Assembly: GCF_019063845.1 (NCBI RefSeq)
Contig: NZ_CP077683.1
Location: forward strand, 4,084,501 to 4,148,500
From: Geomonas subterranea
GTDB lineage: Bacteria; Desulfobacterota; Desulfuromonadia; Geobacterales; Geobacteraceae
DNA: 64,000 bases
Reading direction: 5' to 3'
Both the position numbers and the translations under genes were made by a program. Of this stretch, positions 54,841 through 63,619 are shown in pieces (the first letter of the stretch is position 1; every line of letters starts with the position of its first letter). The notes under the pieces were generated by a model. That model did not search any database and was not told the origin of the DNA. It saw only the letters and a list, made by a program, of their open reading frames with translations.

Positions 54841-55515
54841 ATGAACAGAAAATTGATCAAGTTGCTGCTGGCCCTTGCCTGTTTCTCCCTTGCCGCCTGC
54901 GCGGTGATCACGGTCAACGTCTACTTCCCCGAGAAGGCCGCCAAGGAAGCCTACAAGTCGCTGGACGACATGCTCCTAAAGAGCGGGGAGAAGCCGGCCA
55001 CCCCGGCCCCTGCGCCGGGACTGCCGCCGGCCGCACCCCTCGACAAACCGCAGAGTCGGCTTTTTGACAGTCTGCCGGAGTTCTCGTTGGTGGCCCAGGC
55101 TTTTGCCGCGGATGCCGATGCCGACGCGGAAGCGCTGGCAGTCGAGCTTTCCAGCATGCCGGAGGTTCTGAAGGCCTACGACGAGATGAGCAAGCGTCTC
55201 CCGAGGCTGAACGCCCTCTTCGCCAGCGGGGCCGTCGGGATCTCGAAACAGGGGCTGGTGGTGGTTCCCCCCTCTGCCAAGGGGAAACTCGGGCCGCAGG
55301 ATGAGGCCTTGCTGGCCGCTGAAAACCAGAGCCGCAAGACGGTGGTGCTCAGCATGGCCAAGGCGATTCTGAAGCTGCAGAAGCAAAAAGAAAGCAAGGA
55401 GGCGCTCAACCTGGTCATGGCGAAAGCGGCGGTTACCTATGCCGACACCAAGCGGGAAGCAGCCCAGCCGGGGTGGTGGATGCAGCTGCAGAACGACCGG
55501 TGGGTGCAGAAGTAG
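54841..55515 (+). CDS. YdbL-like lipoprotein (DUF1318)
   Basis: 224 residues with a lipoprotein signal peptide (LAAC, lipidated Cys20; Ala at +2 favours the outer membrane) followed by VITVNVYFPEKAAKEAYKSL, then a DUF1318 domain ending VTYADTKREAAQPGWWMQLQ. In E. coli, YdbH, YnbE and YdbL form an inter-membrane bridge; here a single lipoprotein may combine YnbE and YdbL roles (inference). Confidence 0.85.
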   Translation: MNRKLIKLLLALACFSLAACAVITVNVYFPEKAAKEAYKSLDDMLLKSGEKPATPAPAPGLPPAAPLDKPQSRLFDSLPEFSLVAQAFAADADADAEALAVELSSMPEVLKAYDEMSKRLPRLNALFASGAVGISKQGLVVVPPSAKGKLGPQDEALLAAENQSRKTVVLSMAKAILKLQKQKESKEALNLVMAKAAVTYADTKREAAQPGWWMQLQNDRWVQK

Positions 55516-55537
55516 TTTCCGGCGACATCACGGGAAA

Positions 55538-55573
55538 GAAACGGCCGCGGCGCTTGGTGCCCGCGGCCGTTTC
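55538..55573 (+). terminator. Terminator after the YdbL-like gene
   Basis: GAAACGGCCGCGG-N10-CCGCGGCCGTTTC, a perfect 13-bp stem followed by TTG. Confidence 0.75.
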
Positions 55574-55906
55574 TTGTAGCAGGCTGGGGCAATGGGGGCG
55601 ACCTCCCTCTCCCTCCGGGAGATGGCCGGGGTGAGGGTGCGGCCACCATTTCCCAGGAGGAGAGTGGGACGCCGGTCAGGAGCGACGACACGGGGATGGC
55701 GGAATTTTGACACCTGTGCAAAGTTTGAACTGCTGCTCAAAATGTGAAAGTCCTTGATTCTATGCTGTTTTCAGCGCAATCGGCGGGCGGGGAGCGGCTT
55801 CGCTGTTCAACCGCTGAGTCGGCAGGACGGGACGGTCATCGCCAGGATCTCTCTCAAAACCGTGTAAAATCGGTACGTTGAAAAAAATTTGAGCTGCCGG
55901 TGGGTT
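55574..55906. other. Intergenic region with partial family-1 repeat
   Basis: No gene. A partial repeat (CCCTCTCCCTCCGGGAGATGG, 55605-55625) lies near the start. Two TCAAAAT/TTTGA-like half-dyads (about 55706-55747) are upstream of the sRNA 2 promoter and loosely resemble the flagellar enhancer dyads. Confidence 0.4.
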
Positions 55907-55922
55907 TGGCACCGCTCTTGTA
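55907..55922 (+). promoter_or_regulatory. Sigma-54-like promoter of candidate sRNA 2
   Basis: TGGCACC-N4-TTGTA: correct spacing, -24 element good, but the conserved -12 GC reads GT. Plausible, not strong. Confidence 0.45.
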
Positions 55923-55932
55923 TTAATGAAAG

Positions 55933-56020
55933 ACAAAGCGGCACTGCAGATGCCGCTTGCCAGAAAACCCAACTTTTGCGCCGATGATGGATCCTCCTTT
56001 TCCTCTCGGCGCTTTTTTTT
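55933..56020 (+). ncRNA. Candidate small RNA 2 (about 88 nt)
   Basis: From the sigma-54-like start to a T8 tract at 56013-56020. Stem 1 AAGCGGCA-ctgcaga-TGCCGCTT (55936-55958); terminator stem GCGCCGA..TCGGCGC (55978-56012) whose loop carries GGATCCTCCTTTTCC. That motif matches candidate sRNA 1 (36147-36161) at 13 of 15 bases and resembles the 16S rRNA 3' tail. Confidence 0.55.
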
Positions 56021-56093
56021 GTTCATCCGGGAGTCGCGGGAAAAGGGCCATTTACCCCGCGTCCCTTGCGGCAATCATTTCCGTGCCTTGCGG

Positions 56094-56141
56094 CTTCACC
56101 CACCCCCCGGCCCTCTCCCGTCAAGTGCGGGGGTGGCGTGA
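56094..56141. repeat. Partial GC-rich repeat (family 1)
   Basis: TTCACCCACCCCCCGGCCCTC TCCCGTCAAG, same core as the right arm of the fliE-fliF copy. Confidence 0.65.
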
Positions 56142-56195
56142 AAAGGGGGGGCTCCGCAGAGTTCCCGGATGAACCAATCTGGCCCGCCGGGGGGC

Positions 56196-56669
56196 TCAGG
56201 CCAAAAGCAGCCGCCCCAGCGACGCCTTCGCGGACGACCCTGACACGTCCGGCATTATCTCGAGTTCGAGCGTGGTCACTCCGGCCAGGTCCACCTGGTA
56301 CTCCTCCTGCTCGGTCGTGGTGCCGGGAGGGGCAAAGGTGAACTGCTGGCGCACGATCTCCCGGAAGCTTCGGGCGTGGTTCTGCGCGTAGCGCAGCACG
56401 AACTCCTGGGTCCGCGTCACTTCCTCCTCGTTGATCAGCAGGTAGATCCGCTTCAGGTTTTGCGGAGCGTCAAACAGCAGGCGGATCATCTGGGGACCCG
56501 GGTCCGCCGCACGCCATCCCGGTGCCCCCACCGGTTGCAGCGCCGATTCGATGGGTTGCGAAGGATCTTCCGACGTTATTTCCACTTGGGCGATGCTGTC
56601 GAGGTCCAACCACTCCGCTCCCGTCACCGGGCGCTCCTGAGCCTGTCTCTTAACAACAGTTTTGCGCAT
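56196..56669 (-). CDS. Conserved hypothetical protein
   Basis: 157 residues, soluble, with no signal peptide. The core (MIRLLFDAPQNLKRIYLLIN, SFREIVRQQFTFAPPGTTTE) looks like a small beta-sandwich; not recognised with confidence. Good codon use and its own start region support a real gene. Confidence 0.7.
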   Translation of the reverse strand: MRKTVVKRQAQERPVTGAEWLDLDSIAQVEITSEDPSQPIESALQPVGAPGWRAADPGPQMIRLLFDAPQNLKRIYLLINEEEVTRTQEFVLRYAQNHARSFREIVRQQFTFAPPGTTTEQEEYQVDLAGVTTLELEIMPDVSGSSAKASLGRLLLA

Positions 56670-56735
56670 CTGGTTCTCCTGTTCCGCCGTGGCGGTGCCC
56701 TCGCCGGCTGATCCGTGCGGGGGGTAAAGGTACGT

Positions 56736-57083
56736 TTAAAGGTGTAACGCGACAGCCCACCAAGCGATCAAGGCCGCTTCCGCTACCGCGTCCAGCAGGT
56801 AAATTGGTGCGATGATCTTCCTGGAGACGTAAATGACATCAACGGCGGCGAGGGCCGCAGCGCTCCCGACCGCGAGCAGTCTCACCGCCTCACCCAGCTC
56901 CGCATTGAAGCCGGCAACGAGGAGCGCCGCCCCGATTACCGCCAGGACAGCACCGACCGTCTTTACCAGCCACAGGTCGGTCTTGGGACCGGTGACCATC
57001 ATGAAGGTGGTGATGCTGAAGATGGGCCACAGGCCCGTGATCAAAAAATAGGCCCCCTGCACGAGGGCGACGGCCTGTTCCAT
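56736..57083 (-). CDS. Small membrane protein, unknown function
   Basis: 115 residues with four hydrophobic helices (FLITGLWPIFSITTFM; AVLAVIGAALLVAG; AALAAVDVIYVS; AEAALIAWWAVAL). I chose ATG 57083; the upstream frame to 57197 is Arg/His-rich and overlaps radC, so it is a shadow. Confidence 0.7.
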   Translation of the reverse strand: MEQAVALVQGAYFLITGLWPIFSITTFMMVTGPKTDLWLVKTVGAVLAVIGAALLVAGFNAELGEAVRLLAVGSAAALAAVDVIYVSRKIIAPIYLLDAVAEAALIAWWAVALHL

Positions 57084-57100
57084 GGCTCCCCCGGGTGCGG

Positions 57101-57796
57101 CTAGAGCTGACCGTGGTCGGCGAAACTGTAGAACTCGTTCTCGCCGATGATGATGTGGTCGAGCACCCTGATCCCCATGAGGTGCCCGGCGTCGCACAGC
57201 CGCCGTGTCACCTCGAGGTCTTCGAGACTGGGGGCAGGGTCACCGGTTGGATGGTTGTGCAAAAGGATCATGGCGGCTGCGGACTGGCGCACGGCGGCGT
57301 TGAAGACCTCGCGCGGGTGCACGATGCTCTGGTTCAGCGACCCCTCTGAGATGAGGGCGCGGGTGATGATCCGGTTTTTACCGTCCAGAAGCAGCGCCAT
57401 GAACTGCTCGGTGTGGCGGTCCCTGAATTCATGGTTCAAGTGCTCGAAGACCTGGGACGCAGAGGTGAAGCGCTCGAACGATTCGATGGGGCGCCGCTCC
57501 TTCTCGCGGATGCGCCGGGAAAGGTCGAGCGCGGCGAGGATGCAGGTCGCTTTGGCCGGGCCGATTCCCTTCACCTGCTGGATTTCCAGGTAGGAGGCGT
57601 CGGCGAGGGCGCGCAGCGACTTGAACTGGAGCATCAGCTCGCGCCCCAGGTCGAGAGCGCTGCGGCGGCTGGCGGCATTGCCGCTGCCCAGGATCAGCGC
57701 CAGCAGCTCCGCCTCGGACAGAGCCGAGGCGCCTCGTTGCATCAGCTTCTCGCGTGGACGCTCCGCTTCGGGCCAGCACTTGATTCCGCCGCTCAT
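57101..57796 (-). CDS. radC: DNA repair protein RadC (JAMM family)
   Basis: 231 residues: helix-hairpin-helix region (QVKGIGPAKATCILAAL) and a C-terminal JAMM-type domain with LLHNHPTGDPAPS (HXH..D metal motif). Role in repair remains debated for the family. Confidence 0.93.
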   Translation of the reverse strand: MSGGIKCWPEAERPREKLMQRGASALSEAELLALILGSGNAASRRSALDLGRELMLQFKSLRALADASYLEIQQVKGIGPAKATCILAALDLSRRIREKERRPIESFERFTSASQVFEHLNHEFRDRHTEQFMALLLDGKNRIITRALISEGSLNQSIVHPREVFNAAVRQSAAAMILLHNHPTGDPAPSLEDLEVTRRLCDAGHLMGIRVLDHIIIGENEFYSFADHGQL

Positions 57797-58020
57797 GAAG
57801 TGCTCCTGTCCGGGTGGTGGGTGCTAAAAAATTAAAGTGCAATCATACCCGAAGGGCGCTAAGTTTGCCAGGCGGCGCGGGGGGCAAGTGTAAACGGTGG
57901 ACGCCGGGTTGGTTAGGTTAATTTACTTATTTCATTGTTTTATATTTGCCGGGAATGTGGTATATCTCGCCAGTTTGTAACTAGATGCCGGCCGTCAAGA
58001 CCGGGACTTTGGAGGGACTA

Positions 58021-58638
58021 ATGTTTGGGTTGATGCCAAAAGAAGAAAAGTTTTTCGCCATGTTCAGGGAAATGTCCCACAACATCATCGAAGGGGCCCA
58101 GCTCCTGAAGGACATGCTCGACAACTTTGACGATCCGGTGGCCAGCCAGCGCAAGATAAAGGACGTTGAGCACAAGGGCGACACCATCACCCACGACATC
58201 ATCAAGAAGCTCAACAAGAGCTTCATCACCCCCTTCGACCGTGAAGATATCTATGCCCTCTCCGCGGCCCTCGACGACATCCTCGACCTGATCGACGCCT
58301 CGGCCCAGCGCTTCGTCATGTACAACGTAGAGAAGCCGACGCCCGAGTCGAAGGAGCTTGCGTTCCTGATCCTCAAGGCCTGCCAGACCATCGACAAGAC
58401 CGTCGCGGTCCTGGGCGGGAAGCTGGAGCCGATCAGCGCCTACTGCATCGAGGTGAACGCCCTCGAGAACGAGGCGGACCGCGTCTGCCGCGAAGCGATC
58501 AGCCGTCTCTTCGCCGAGGAGAAGGATCCGATCCAGCTCATCAAGTGGAAGGAGATCTACGAGACGCTGGAGACCGCAACGGACAAGTGCGAGGATGCCG
58601 CGAACATCCTGGAAAGCGTGGTGGTAAAAAATGCCTGA
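58021..58638 (+). CDS. DUF47 / PhoU-like accessory of phosphate transporter
   Basis: 205 residues, all-helical, with the DUF47 pattern (EVEHKGDTITHDII-like VEHKGDTITHDIIKKLNKSF, DREDIYALSAALDDILDLID). GGAGGG precedes ATG 58021. Overlaps pit by 8 nt; such pairs regulate Pit-type uptake. Confidence 0.92.
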   Translation: MFGLMPKEEKFFAMFREMSHNIIEGAQLLKDMLDNFDDPVASQRKIKDVEHKGDTITHDIIKKLNKSFITPFDREDIYALSAALDDILDLIDASAQRFVMYNVEKPTPESKELAFLILKACQTIDKTVAVLGGKLEPISAYCIEVNALENEADRVCREAISRLFAEEKDPIQLIKWKEIYETLETATDKCEDAANILESVVVKNA

Positions 58639-59632
58639 GGTCACACTGGTCCTGCTGGTGGCCGTCATCGGCGCGGCCCTGCTGTTCGACTACATAAACG
58701 GCTTCCACGACACAGCCAATGCCATCGCTACCTGCGTCTCCACCCGCGCGCTCACCGTCAGGACGGCGATCTTCATGGCCGCCGGACTCAACTTCCTGGG
58801 TGCCATGATCTCCACCAAGGTCGCTGCTACCATCGGCAAGGGGATCGTCGACGCCAGCAGCATCACCCAGATGGTCGTGCTTGCCGGCATTCTCGGCGCC
58901 ATCATCTGGAATCTGATCACCTGGTACTACGGGCTCCCCTCTTCCTCCTCCCACGCCATCATCGGCGGACTGGTCGGCTCGGTGGTCGCCCATGCCGGCA
59001 GCGGTGCGCTGCACTGGGCCGGTCTCAAGAAGATCGTGACCGTGCTCGTCATCTCGCCCATCGTGGGTGCCTTCTTCGGCTTCATGTTCATGGTCGGCAT
59101 GATGTGGGCCTTCAGGAACAAGGCGCCCTACAACCTGAACAAGGTGTTCCGCAAGCTGCAGATCCTTTCCGCCGCGGTCATGGCCTTCTCCCACGGCACG
59201 GCCGACGCACAGAAGTCGATGGGGGTCATCACGATGGCACTGCTGAGCTACGGTTCCATCACCACCTTCGATGTCCCCAACTGGGTGAAGATGTCGTGCG
59301 CCATCGCCATGGGGCTTGGCACCGCCGCCGGCGGCTGGAGGATTATTAAGACCGTCGGACATGACTTCGTGAAATTGCAGCCGGTGCACGGTTTCTGCGT
59401 GGAGACCGCTTCGGCGGCGGTCATCCTGGGCGCATCGGCCATGGGGCTTCCCACCAGCACCACGCACGTGATCACTTCCTCCATCCTCGGCGTCGGGCTC
59501 ACCAAGAGGATTTCGGCGGTCAACTGGGGCGTCGCCTACCGCATCGTCACGGCATGGGTGATCACCATTCCGGCTTCGGGCTTCGTGGGTTTTGTAAGCT
59601 ACATCGTGTTGTCACCATTTCTGGGCAAGTGA
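58631..59632 (+). CDS. pit: Inorganic phosphate transporter, Pit family
   Basis: 333 residues, about ten membrane helices. Both Pit signature repeats are present: DYINGFHDTANAIATCVSTRAL and ETASAAVILGASAMGLPTSTTH, with GLPSSSSHAIIGGL in the first half. Low-affinity metal-phosphate symport. Confidence 0.95.
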   Translation: MPEVTLVLLVAVIGAALLFDYINGFHDTANAIATCVSTRALTVRTAIFMAAGLNFLGAMISTKVAATIGKGIVDASSITQMVVLAGILGAIIWNLITWYYGLPSSSSHAIIGGLVGSVVAHAGSGALHWAGLKKIVTVLVISPIVGAFFGFMFMVGMMWAFRNKAPYNLNKVFRKLQILSAAVMAFSHGTADAQKSMGVITMALLSYGSITTFDVPNWVKMSCAIAMGLGTAAGGWRIIKTVGHDFVKLQPVHGFCVETASAAVILGASAMGLPTSTTHVITSSILGVGLTKRISAVNWGVAYRIVTAWVITIPASGFVGFVSYIVLSPFLGK

Positions 59633-59658
59633 CAGGGGGGAGACATCGGGAAGAGAGG

Positions 59659-59694
59659 TCGGGGGCGGTCTGCGGACTGCTCCCGATTTTTTTT
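59659..59694 (+). terminator. Terminator after pit
   Basis: TCGGGGGCGGTC-tgcg-GACTGCTCCCGA, a 12-bp stem with two G-T pairs, followed by T8 (59687-59694). Confidence 0.9.
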
Positions 59695-59698
59695 GCGG

Positions 59699-60184
59699 CT
59701 ATTCCAGTTCTTCGCCCACCTCGGTCATCTCCTTGGCGAGTTCCGCCTGGGCGGCGTCCTTGGCGCGGAACCGTATGACGAGGTAATAGCAAAGGAAGTA
59801 GGCGATGATGGCGGCGAAGAAGCCGAGGATGGAGGAACCGAGGATCAGGGACTTGGCGTAGCGCTCCAGGTTATGCCACTCGAGCCCCCCCGCGAGCGGG
59901 AGGTCCTTGATGGGTCGGCCGCGCAGGAAGGCGCCCAGCTTGTAGCTCACCCCCAGGATGGGGACCACCGTGATGGGGGTGTTGACCCAGGCCCCGGTGA
60001 TGCAGGTGAGCTTGTTGAGTCTGAGGAGAAAGGCTGCCGCGATGGCGAGAGGGGTGTGGAGGCCGAAGAACGGGGTGAAGCTGATGAACACGCCGACCGC
60101 GAATCCGGCGGCTATGTGCCCCGGATGGCTGTCGAGCGAGAGGATGCCGTAGATCCTTTTTTTCCAGCGTTCTTTGTTCAGCAA
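59699..60184 (-). CDS. DUF2062 membrane protein
   Basis: 161 residues with about three to four membrane helices and the DUF2062 core (PGHIAAGFAVGVFISFTPFFGLH). TTG start at 60184 with GAGGTGAC upstream. Function unknown. Confidence 0.85.
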   Translation of the reverse strand: MLNKERWKKRIYGILSLDSHPGHIAAGFAVGVFISFTPFFGLHTPLAIAAAFLLRLNKLTCITGAWVNTPITVVPILGVSYKLGAFLRGRPIKDLPLAGGLEWHNLERYAKSLILGSSILGFFAAIIAYFLCYYLVIRFRAKDAAQAELAKEMTEVGEELE

Positions 60185-60266
60185 CAGTCACCTCGAAATG
60201 GGGCCCAGTCTAAAGTTCGCACCACTCTTTGTCAATGAGTTTGAGTCCGCGCGCTCCTTAAGAAAA

Positions 60267-60295
60267 TTGCCATGGGTGGGGAAACGTGTTAGTAT
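60267..60295 (+). promoter_or_regulatory. Sigma-70-type promoter of proB
   Basis: TTGCCA (60267-60272), 17-bp spacer, TAGTAT (60290-60295), about 35 bp before ATG 60331. Confidence 0.55.
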
Positions 60296-60330
60296 CCTTG
60301 CCTTTACTAAACAAATAGACGGAATTCGGT

Positions 60331-61452
60331 ATGCGTAAGGAACTGCTCAAGAAGGTAAAGAGAATCGTGGTGAAGATCGGCTCCGGCGTCCTGACCTGCG
60401 AGGATAACGGCATAGACCCGGCGTTCCTGGACGGGCTCGCCTCGCAGATAGCGGGGCTGCGCGCCCGGGGGATCGAGGTGGTCGTGGTCTCCTCCGGCGC
60501 CGTGGCCGCCGGGCGCCAGGCGCTCGGCCTTCCGGACCGGCCGCGGACCCTGCCGCAGAAGCAGGCGGCCGCCGCCATCGGCCAATCGCGCCTCATGCGC
60601 GCCTACGAGGAGGCGTTCTCCGCCTATGAGCTGAAAGTCGCCCAGATCCTGCTGACCCGCGACGACCTCGCCAACCGGCGCCGTTTCCAGAACGCCCGCG
60701 GCACCCTGGATACCCTCCTCTCCTGCGGCATCGTCCCGGTCATCAACGAGAACGACACCGTCGTGGTCGACGAGCTGAAGTTCGGGGACAACGACAACCT
60801 TTCCGCCCTGGTGACCAACCTGGTCGAGGCGCAGCTCCTTTTGATCATGACCGACATCGACGGTCTCTACACCGCCGACCCGCGCACCGATCCGGGCGCC
60901 ACGCTGATCCACCAGGTGGGCGCGGTGACCCGCGAGATGGAGCGCGGGGCGGGGGGAAGCGGCACCAGTGTCGGCACCGGAGGCATGGCGACCAAGCTCG
61001 CCGCCGCCAAGAAGGTGGTGAAATCCGGCGTCGCCGCCATCATCTTCGCCGGCAAGGGTGAGGGGAACCTGGCGCGGGTCATGGGGGGGGAGCTGCTCGG
61101 GACCCTGTTCCTGCCCGCGGGAGAGTCGCTGAACCGGCGCAAGCACTGGATCGCCTTCACCATCAAGCCGGCGGGGAGCCTCGTCGTCGATGCCGGCGCC
61201 CGCGGCGCCCTCGCCACCCACGGCAAGAGCCTGCTCCCCTCGGGGATAGCGAGGGTCGAGGGGCGTTTCGACCGCGGCGCCTGTGTCAGGGTCGTCGACC
61301 CGGAGGGGGTCGAGTTCGCGCGCGGCATCGTGGACTACTCAAGCCAGGAGATCGAGAAGATCAGCCGTCACAAGAGCAACGAGATCGAGCAGATCCTCGG
61401 TTTCCGCTACGGCGACGACGTCATCCACCGGGACAATCTCGTTTTGTTGTAA
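60331..61452 (+). CDS. proB: Glutamate 5-kinase
   Basis: 373 residues: amino-acid kinase domain ([42 protein letters not shown]) and a C-terminal PUA domain. First step of proline synthesis; proA follows. Confidence 0.96.
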   Translation: MRKELLKKVKRIVVKIGSGVLTCEDNGIDPAFLDGLASQIAGLRARGIEVVVVSSGAVAAGRQALGLPDRPRTLPQKQAAAAIGQSRLMRAYEEAFSAYELKVAQILLTRDDLANRRRFQNARGTLDTLLSCGIVPVINENDTVVVDELKFGDNDNLSALVTNLVEAQLLLIMTDIDGLYTADPRTDPGATLIHQVGAVTREMERGAGGSGTSVGTGGMATKLAAAKKVVKSGVAAIIFAGKGEGNLARVMGGELLGTLFLPAGESLNRRKHWIAFTIKPAGSLVVDAGARGALATHGKSLLPSGIARVEGRFDRGACVRVVDPEGVEFARGIVDYSSQEIEKISRHKSNEIEQILGFRYGDDVIHRDNLVLL

Positions 61453-61462
61453 ACCGCATTTA

Positions 61463-61561
61463 ACAGGGATGAAGGGGATGCAGGGGATAAAACCGGAAAC
61501 GGTTCAAGAGGTTTTCTCCCATGCGTTGCCTCCTTATCCCTTTCATCCCCTTCATCCCTGT
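61463..61561. repeat. Long imperfect inverted repeat between proB and proA
   Basis: ACAGGGATGAAGGGGATG (61463-61480) pairs with CATCCCCTTCATCCCTGT (61544-61561), with an inner arm GGGGATAA/TTATCCC. The RNA would be a very large hairpin inside the operon, just upstream of the proA ribosome site. Confidence 0.8.
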
Positions 61562-61572
61562 CGGAGGTACAC

Positions 61573-62829
61573 ATGTCAGTTGCCGAACAGATCCGCAGCA
61601 TAGCAGCCGAGGCCCGGCAGGCCTCCTTCGCCATGGCGAAACTCTCTTCCGCCGTGAAGAACGAGCTTCTTCTGGACATGGCGCAGGGGCTTGTGGGCAA
61701 CGCCGAGGAGATCATCGCGGAGAACCAGAAGGACCTCGAGGCCGGCAAGGAGCGGGGGCTTTCTTCCGCGATGCTGGACCGCCTCATGCTGAACGAGGCC
61801 CGCATCAAAGGCATGGCCGACGCCATCCGCGAGGTAGCCGCGCTTCCCGACCCGGTGGGCGAGGTGACCGGCATGTGGAAGCGCCCCAACGACCTGATGG
61901 TCGGCAAGATGCGCATCCCGCTTGGCGTCATCGGCATCATCTACGAGTCCCGCCCGAACGTCACCTCCGACGCGGCCGCCCTCTGCCTGAAGAGCGGCAA
62001 CGCCGTGGTGCTGCGCGGCGGCTCCGAGGCGATCCACTCGAACCTCGCCATCGCCACCGTCCTCAAGAACGAGCTGGCCAAGCGCAATATCCCTGCTGCT
62101 GCACTCTCCCTGATCCCGTTCACGGAGCGCGAGGGGGTCACCGAGATGCTAAAGCAGGAGGAGTTCATCGATGTGATCATCCCGAGAGGGGGCGAGAGCC
62201 TGATCCGCTTCGTGGTGGAGAACTCGAAGATCCCGGTCATCAAGCACTACAAGGGGGTCTGCCACGTCTTCGTGGACGCCTCCGCCGACTTCGAGATGGC
62301 GCGCGAGATCATCATCAACGCCAAGGTGCAGCGCCCCGGCGTCTGCAACGCCCTGGAGACGCTGTTGATCCACAAGGACATCGCGGAGAGCTTCGTCCCC
62401 TTCATCTACCAGGCGCTCGACGCGCAGAAGGTGGAGCTGCGCGGCGACGAGACCTTCCGCCGCTTCGCTCCGCAGGCCGTGCCGGCCACCGAGGATGACT
62501 GGTACGCCGAGTACCTGGAGCTGATCCTGGCCGCGCGCGTGGTGGACGGGCTGGACGCCGCCATCGACCACATCAACCGCTACTGCTCGCTGCACACCGA
62601 GTCGATCATCACCGGCGACTACGCCAACGCCCAGCGCTTCATCCGTGAGGTCAACTCCGGCGTGGTGATGGTGAACGCCTCGACCCGCTTCTCCGACGGC
62701 AACCAGCTGGGTCTGGGGGCCGAAATCGGCATCTCTACGACCAAGCTGCACTCCTTCGGCCCGATGGGGCTCACCGACCTGACCACGACCAAGTTCATCG
62801 TGTACGGCTCGGGGCAGGTGCGGCCTTAA
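61573..62829 (+). CDS. proA: Glutamate-5-semialdehyde dehydrogenase
   Basis: 418 residues. Signatures: IPLGVIGIIYESRPNVTSDA, the catalytic-cysteine region KVQRPGVCNALET, and LGLGAEIGISTTKLHSFGPM. GGAGG is upstream of ATG 61573. Second step of proline synthesis. Confidence 0.97.
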   Translation: MSVAEQIRSIAAEARQASFAMAKLSSAVKNELLLDMAQGLVGNAEEIIAENQKDLEAGKERGLSSAMLDRLMLNEARIKGMADAIREVAALPDPVGEVTGMWKRPNDLMVGKMRIPLGVIGIIYESRPNVTSDAAALCLKSGNAVVLRGGSEAIHSNLAIATVLKNELAKRNIPAAALSLIPFTEREGVTEMLKQEEFIDVIIPRGGESLIRFVVENSKIPVIKHYKGVCHVFVDASADFEMAREIIINAKVQRPGVCNALETLLIHKDIAESFVPFIYQALDAQKVELRGDETFRRFAPQAVPATEDDWYAEYLELILAARVVDGLDAAIDHINRYCSLHTESIITGDYANAQRFIREVNSGVVMVNASTRFSDGNQLGLGAEIGISTTKLHSFGPMGLTDLTTTKFIVYGSGQVRP

Positions 62830-62836
62830 AAGCCTC

Positions 62837-62928
62837 AACGCAAAGACGCAGAGCCGCGAAGGCGCAAAGAGAACCAAAAGAAGTCCGGTTTACGTCCTTG
62901 CGCCCCTGCGCCGCGGCGGCTTTGCGTT
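62837..62928. repeat. AACGCAAAG..CTTTGCGTT inverted repeat
   Basis: AACGCAAAGACGCAGAG at one end and GGCGGCTTTGCGTT at the other with CGCAAAG-type units between. CGCAAAGACGC-rich elements are common between Geobacter genes (from memory). Between proA and nadD. Confidence 0.65.
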
Positions 62929-62968
62929 ACGGCCTTTGGTCTTCGTCAACAACCGGAGCCTCGACACC

Positions 62969-63619
62969 ATGAAAACGGGGATACTGGGGGGTACTTTCAA
63001 CCCCATCCATAATGCGCACCTGCGTATCGCCGAGGAGGCGCGCGACCTGTTCCAGCTGGACCGGGTCGTCTTCATCCCGGCTGCCGCACCGCCGCACAAG
63101 CCGCAGGTGGGGGAACTCTCCTTCGCCTGCCGCCTCGAGATGGTCCGCCTCGCGGTCGCCGGCAACCCCTGCTTCGAACTCTCCGACATGGAGGCGGTGC
63201 GCGGCGGACGCTCCTATTCGGTGGACACGCTGCGCCAGTTGCGCGCCGAACATCCCGGGGACGAGCTTTTCTTCATAGTCGGGGCGGACTCCTTCAACGA
63301 CATCTCCACCTGGCACCAGTACGAGGCGATCTTCAGCATGTGCAACATCATCAGCGTGCAGCGCCCCGGCTCCACCATCGCCAGTCTCACCCAGGCCCTC
63401 CCTGTTGCCATAAGTGGGGAGTTCTGCTATGATTCGGCGGCTAAACGCCTGAACCACAGTTCGGGCCACTGTGTCTACGCGCTGGACGGTGTGCTGCTCG
63501 ACATCTCATCCAGCCATATCCGGCAGCTTGTCAAAGCCGGCCGCTCGATCAGGTATCTCCTTCCGGAGGCCGTCGAGCACTACATAAAGGAACAAGGGTT
63601 ATACGTTGATGCAAGATAA
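62969..63619 (+). CDS. nadD: Nicotinate-nucleotide adenylyltransferase
   Basis: 216 residues. N-terminal GILGGTFNPIHNAHLRIAEE (HXGH-type motif reads HNAH) and the C-terminal ISSSHIRQLVKAGRSIRYLLP. I chose ATG 62969 (MKTGILGG), with GGAG 10 nt upstream. Overlaps rsfS by 11 nt. Confidence 0.94.
   Translation: MKTGILGGTFNPIHNAHLRIAEEARDLFQLDRVVFIPAAAPPHKPQVGELSFACRLEMVRLAVAGNPCFELSDMEAVRGGRSYSVDTLRQLRAEHPGDELFFIVGADSFNDISTWHQYEAIFSMCNIISVQRPGSTIASLTQALPVAISGEFCYDSAAKRLNHSSGHCVYALDGVLLDISSSHIRQLVKAGRSIRYLLPEAVEHYIKEQGLYVDAR

Noticed and set aside
55926-56141. 71-residue open frame downstream of the sigma-54-like element
   Set aside because: A strong terminator lies inside it and there is no ribosome site, so a small RNA is more likely.
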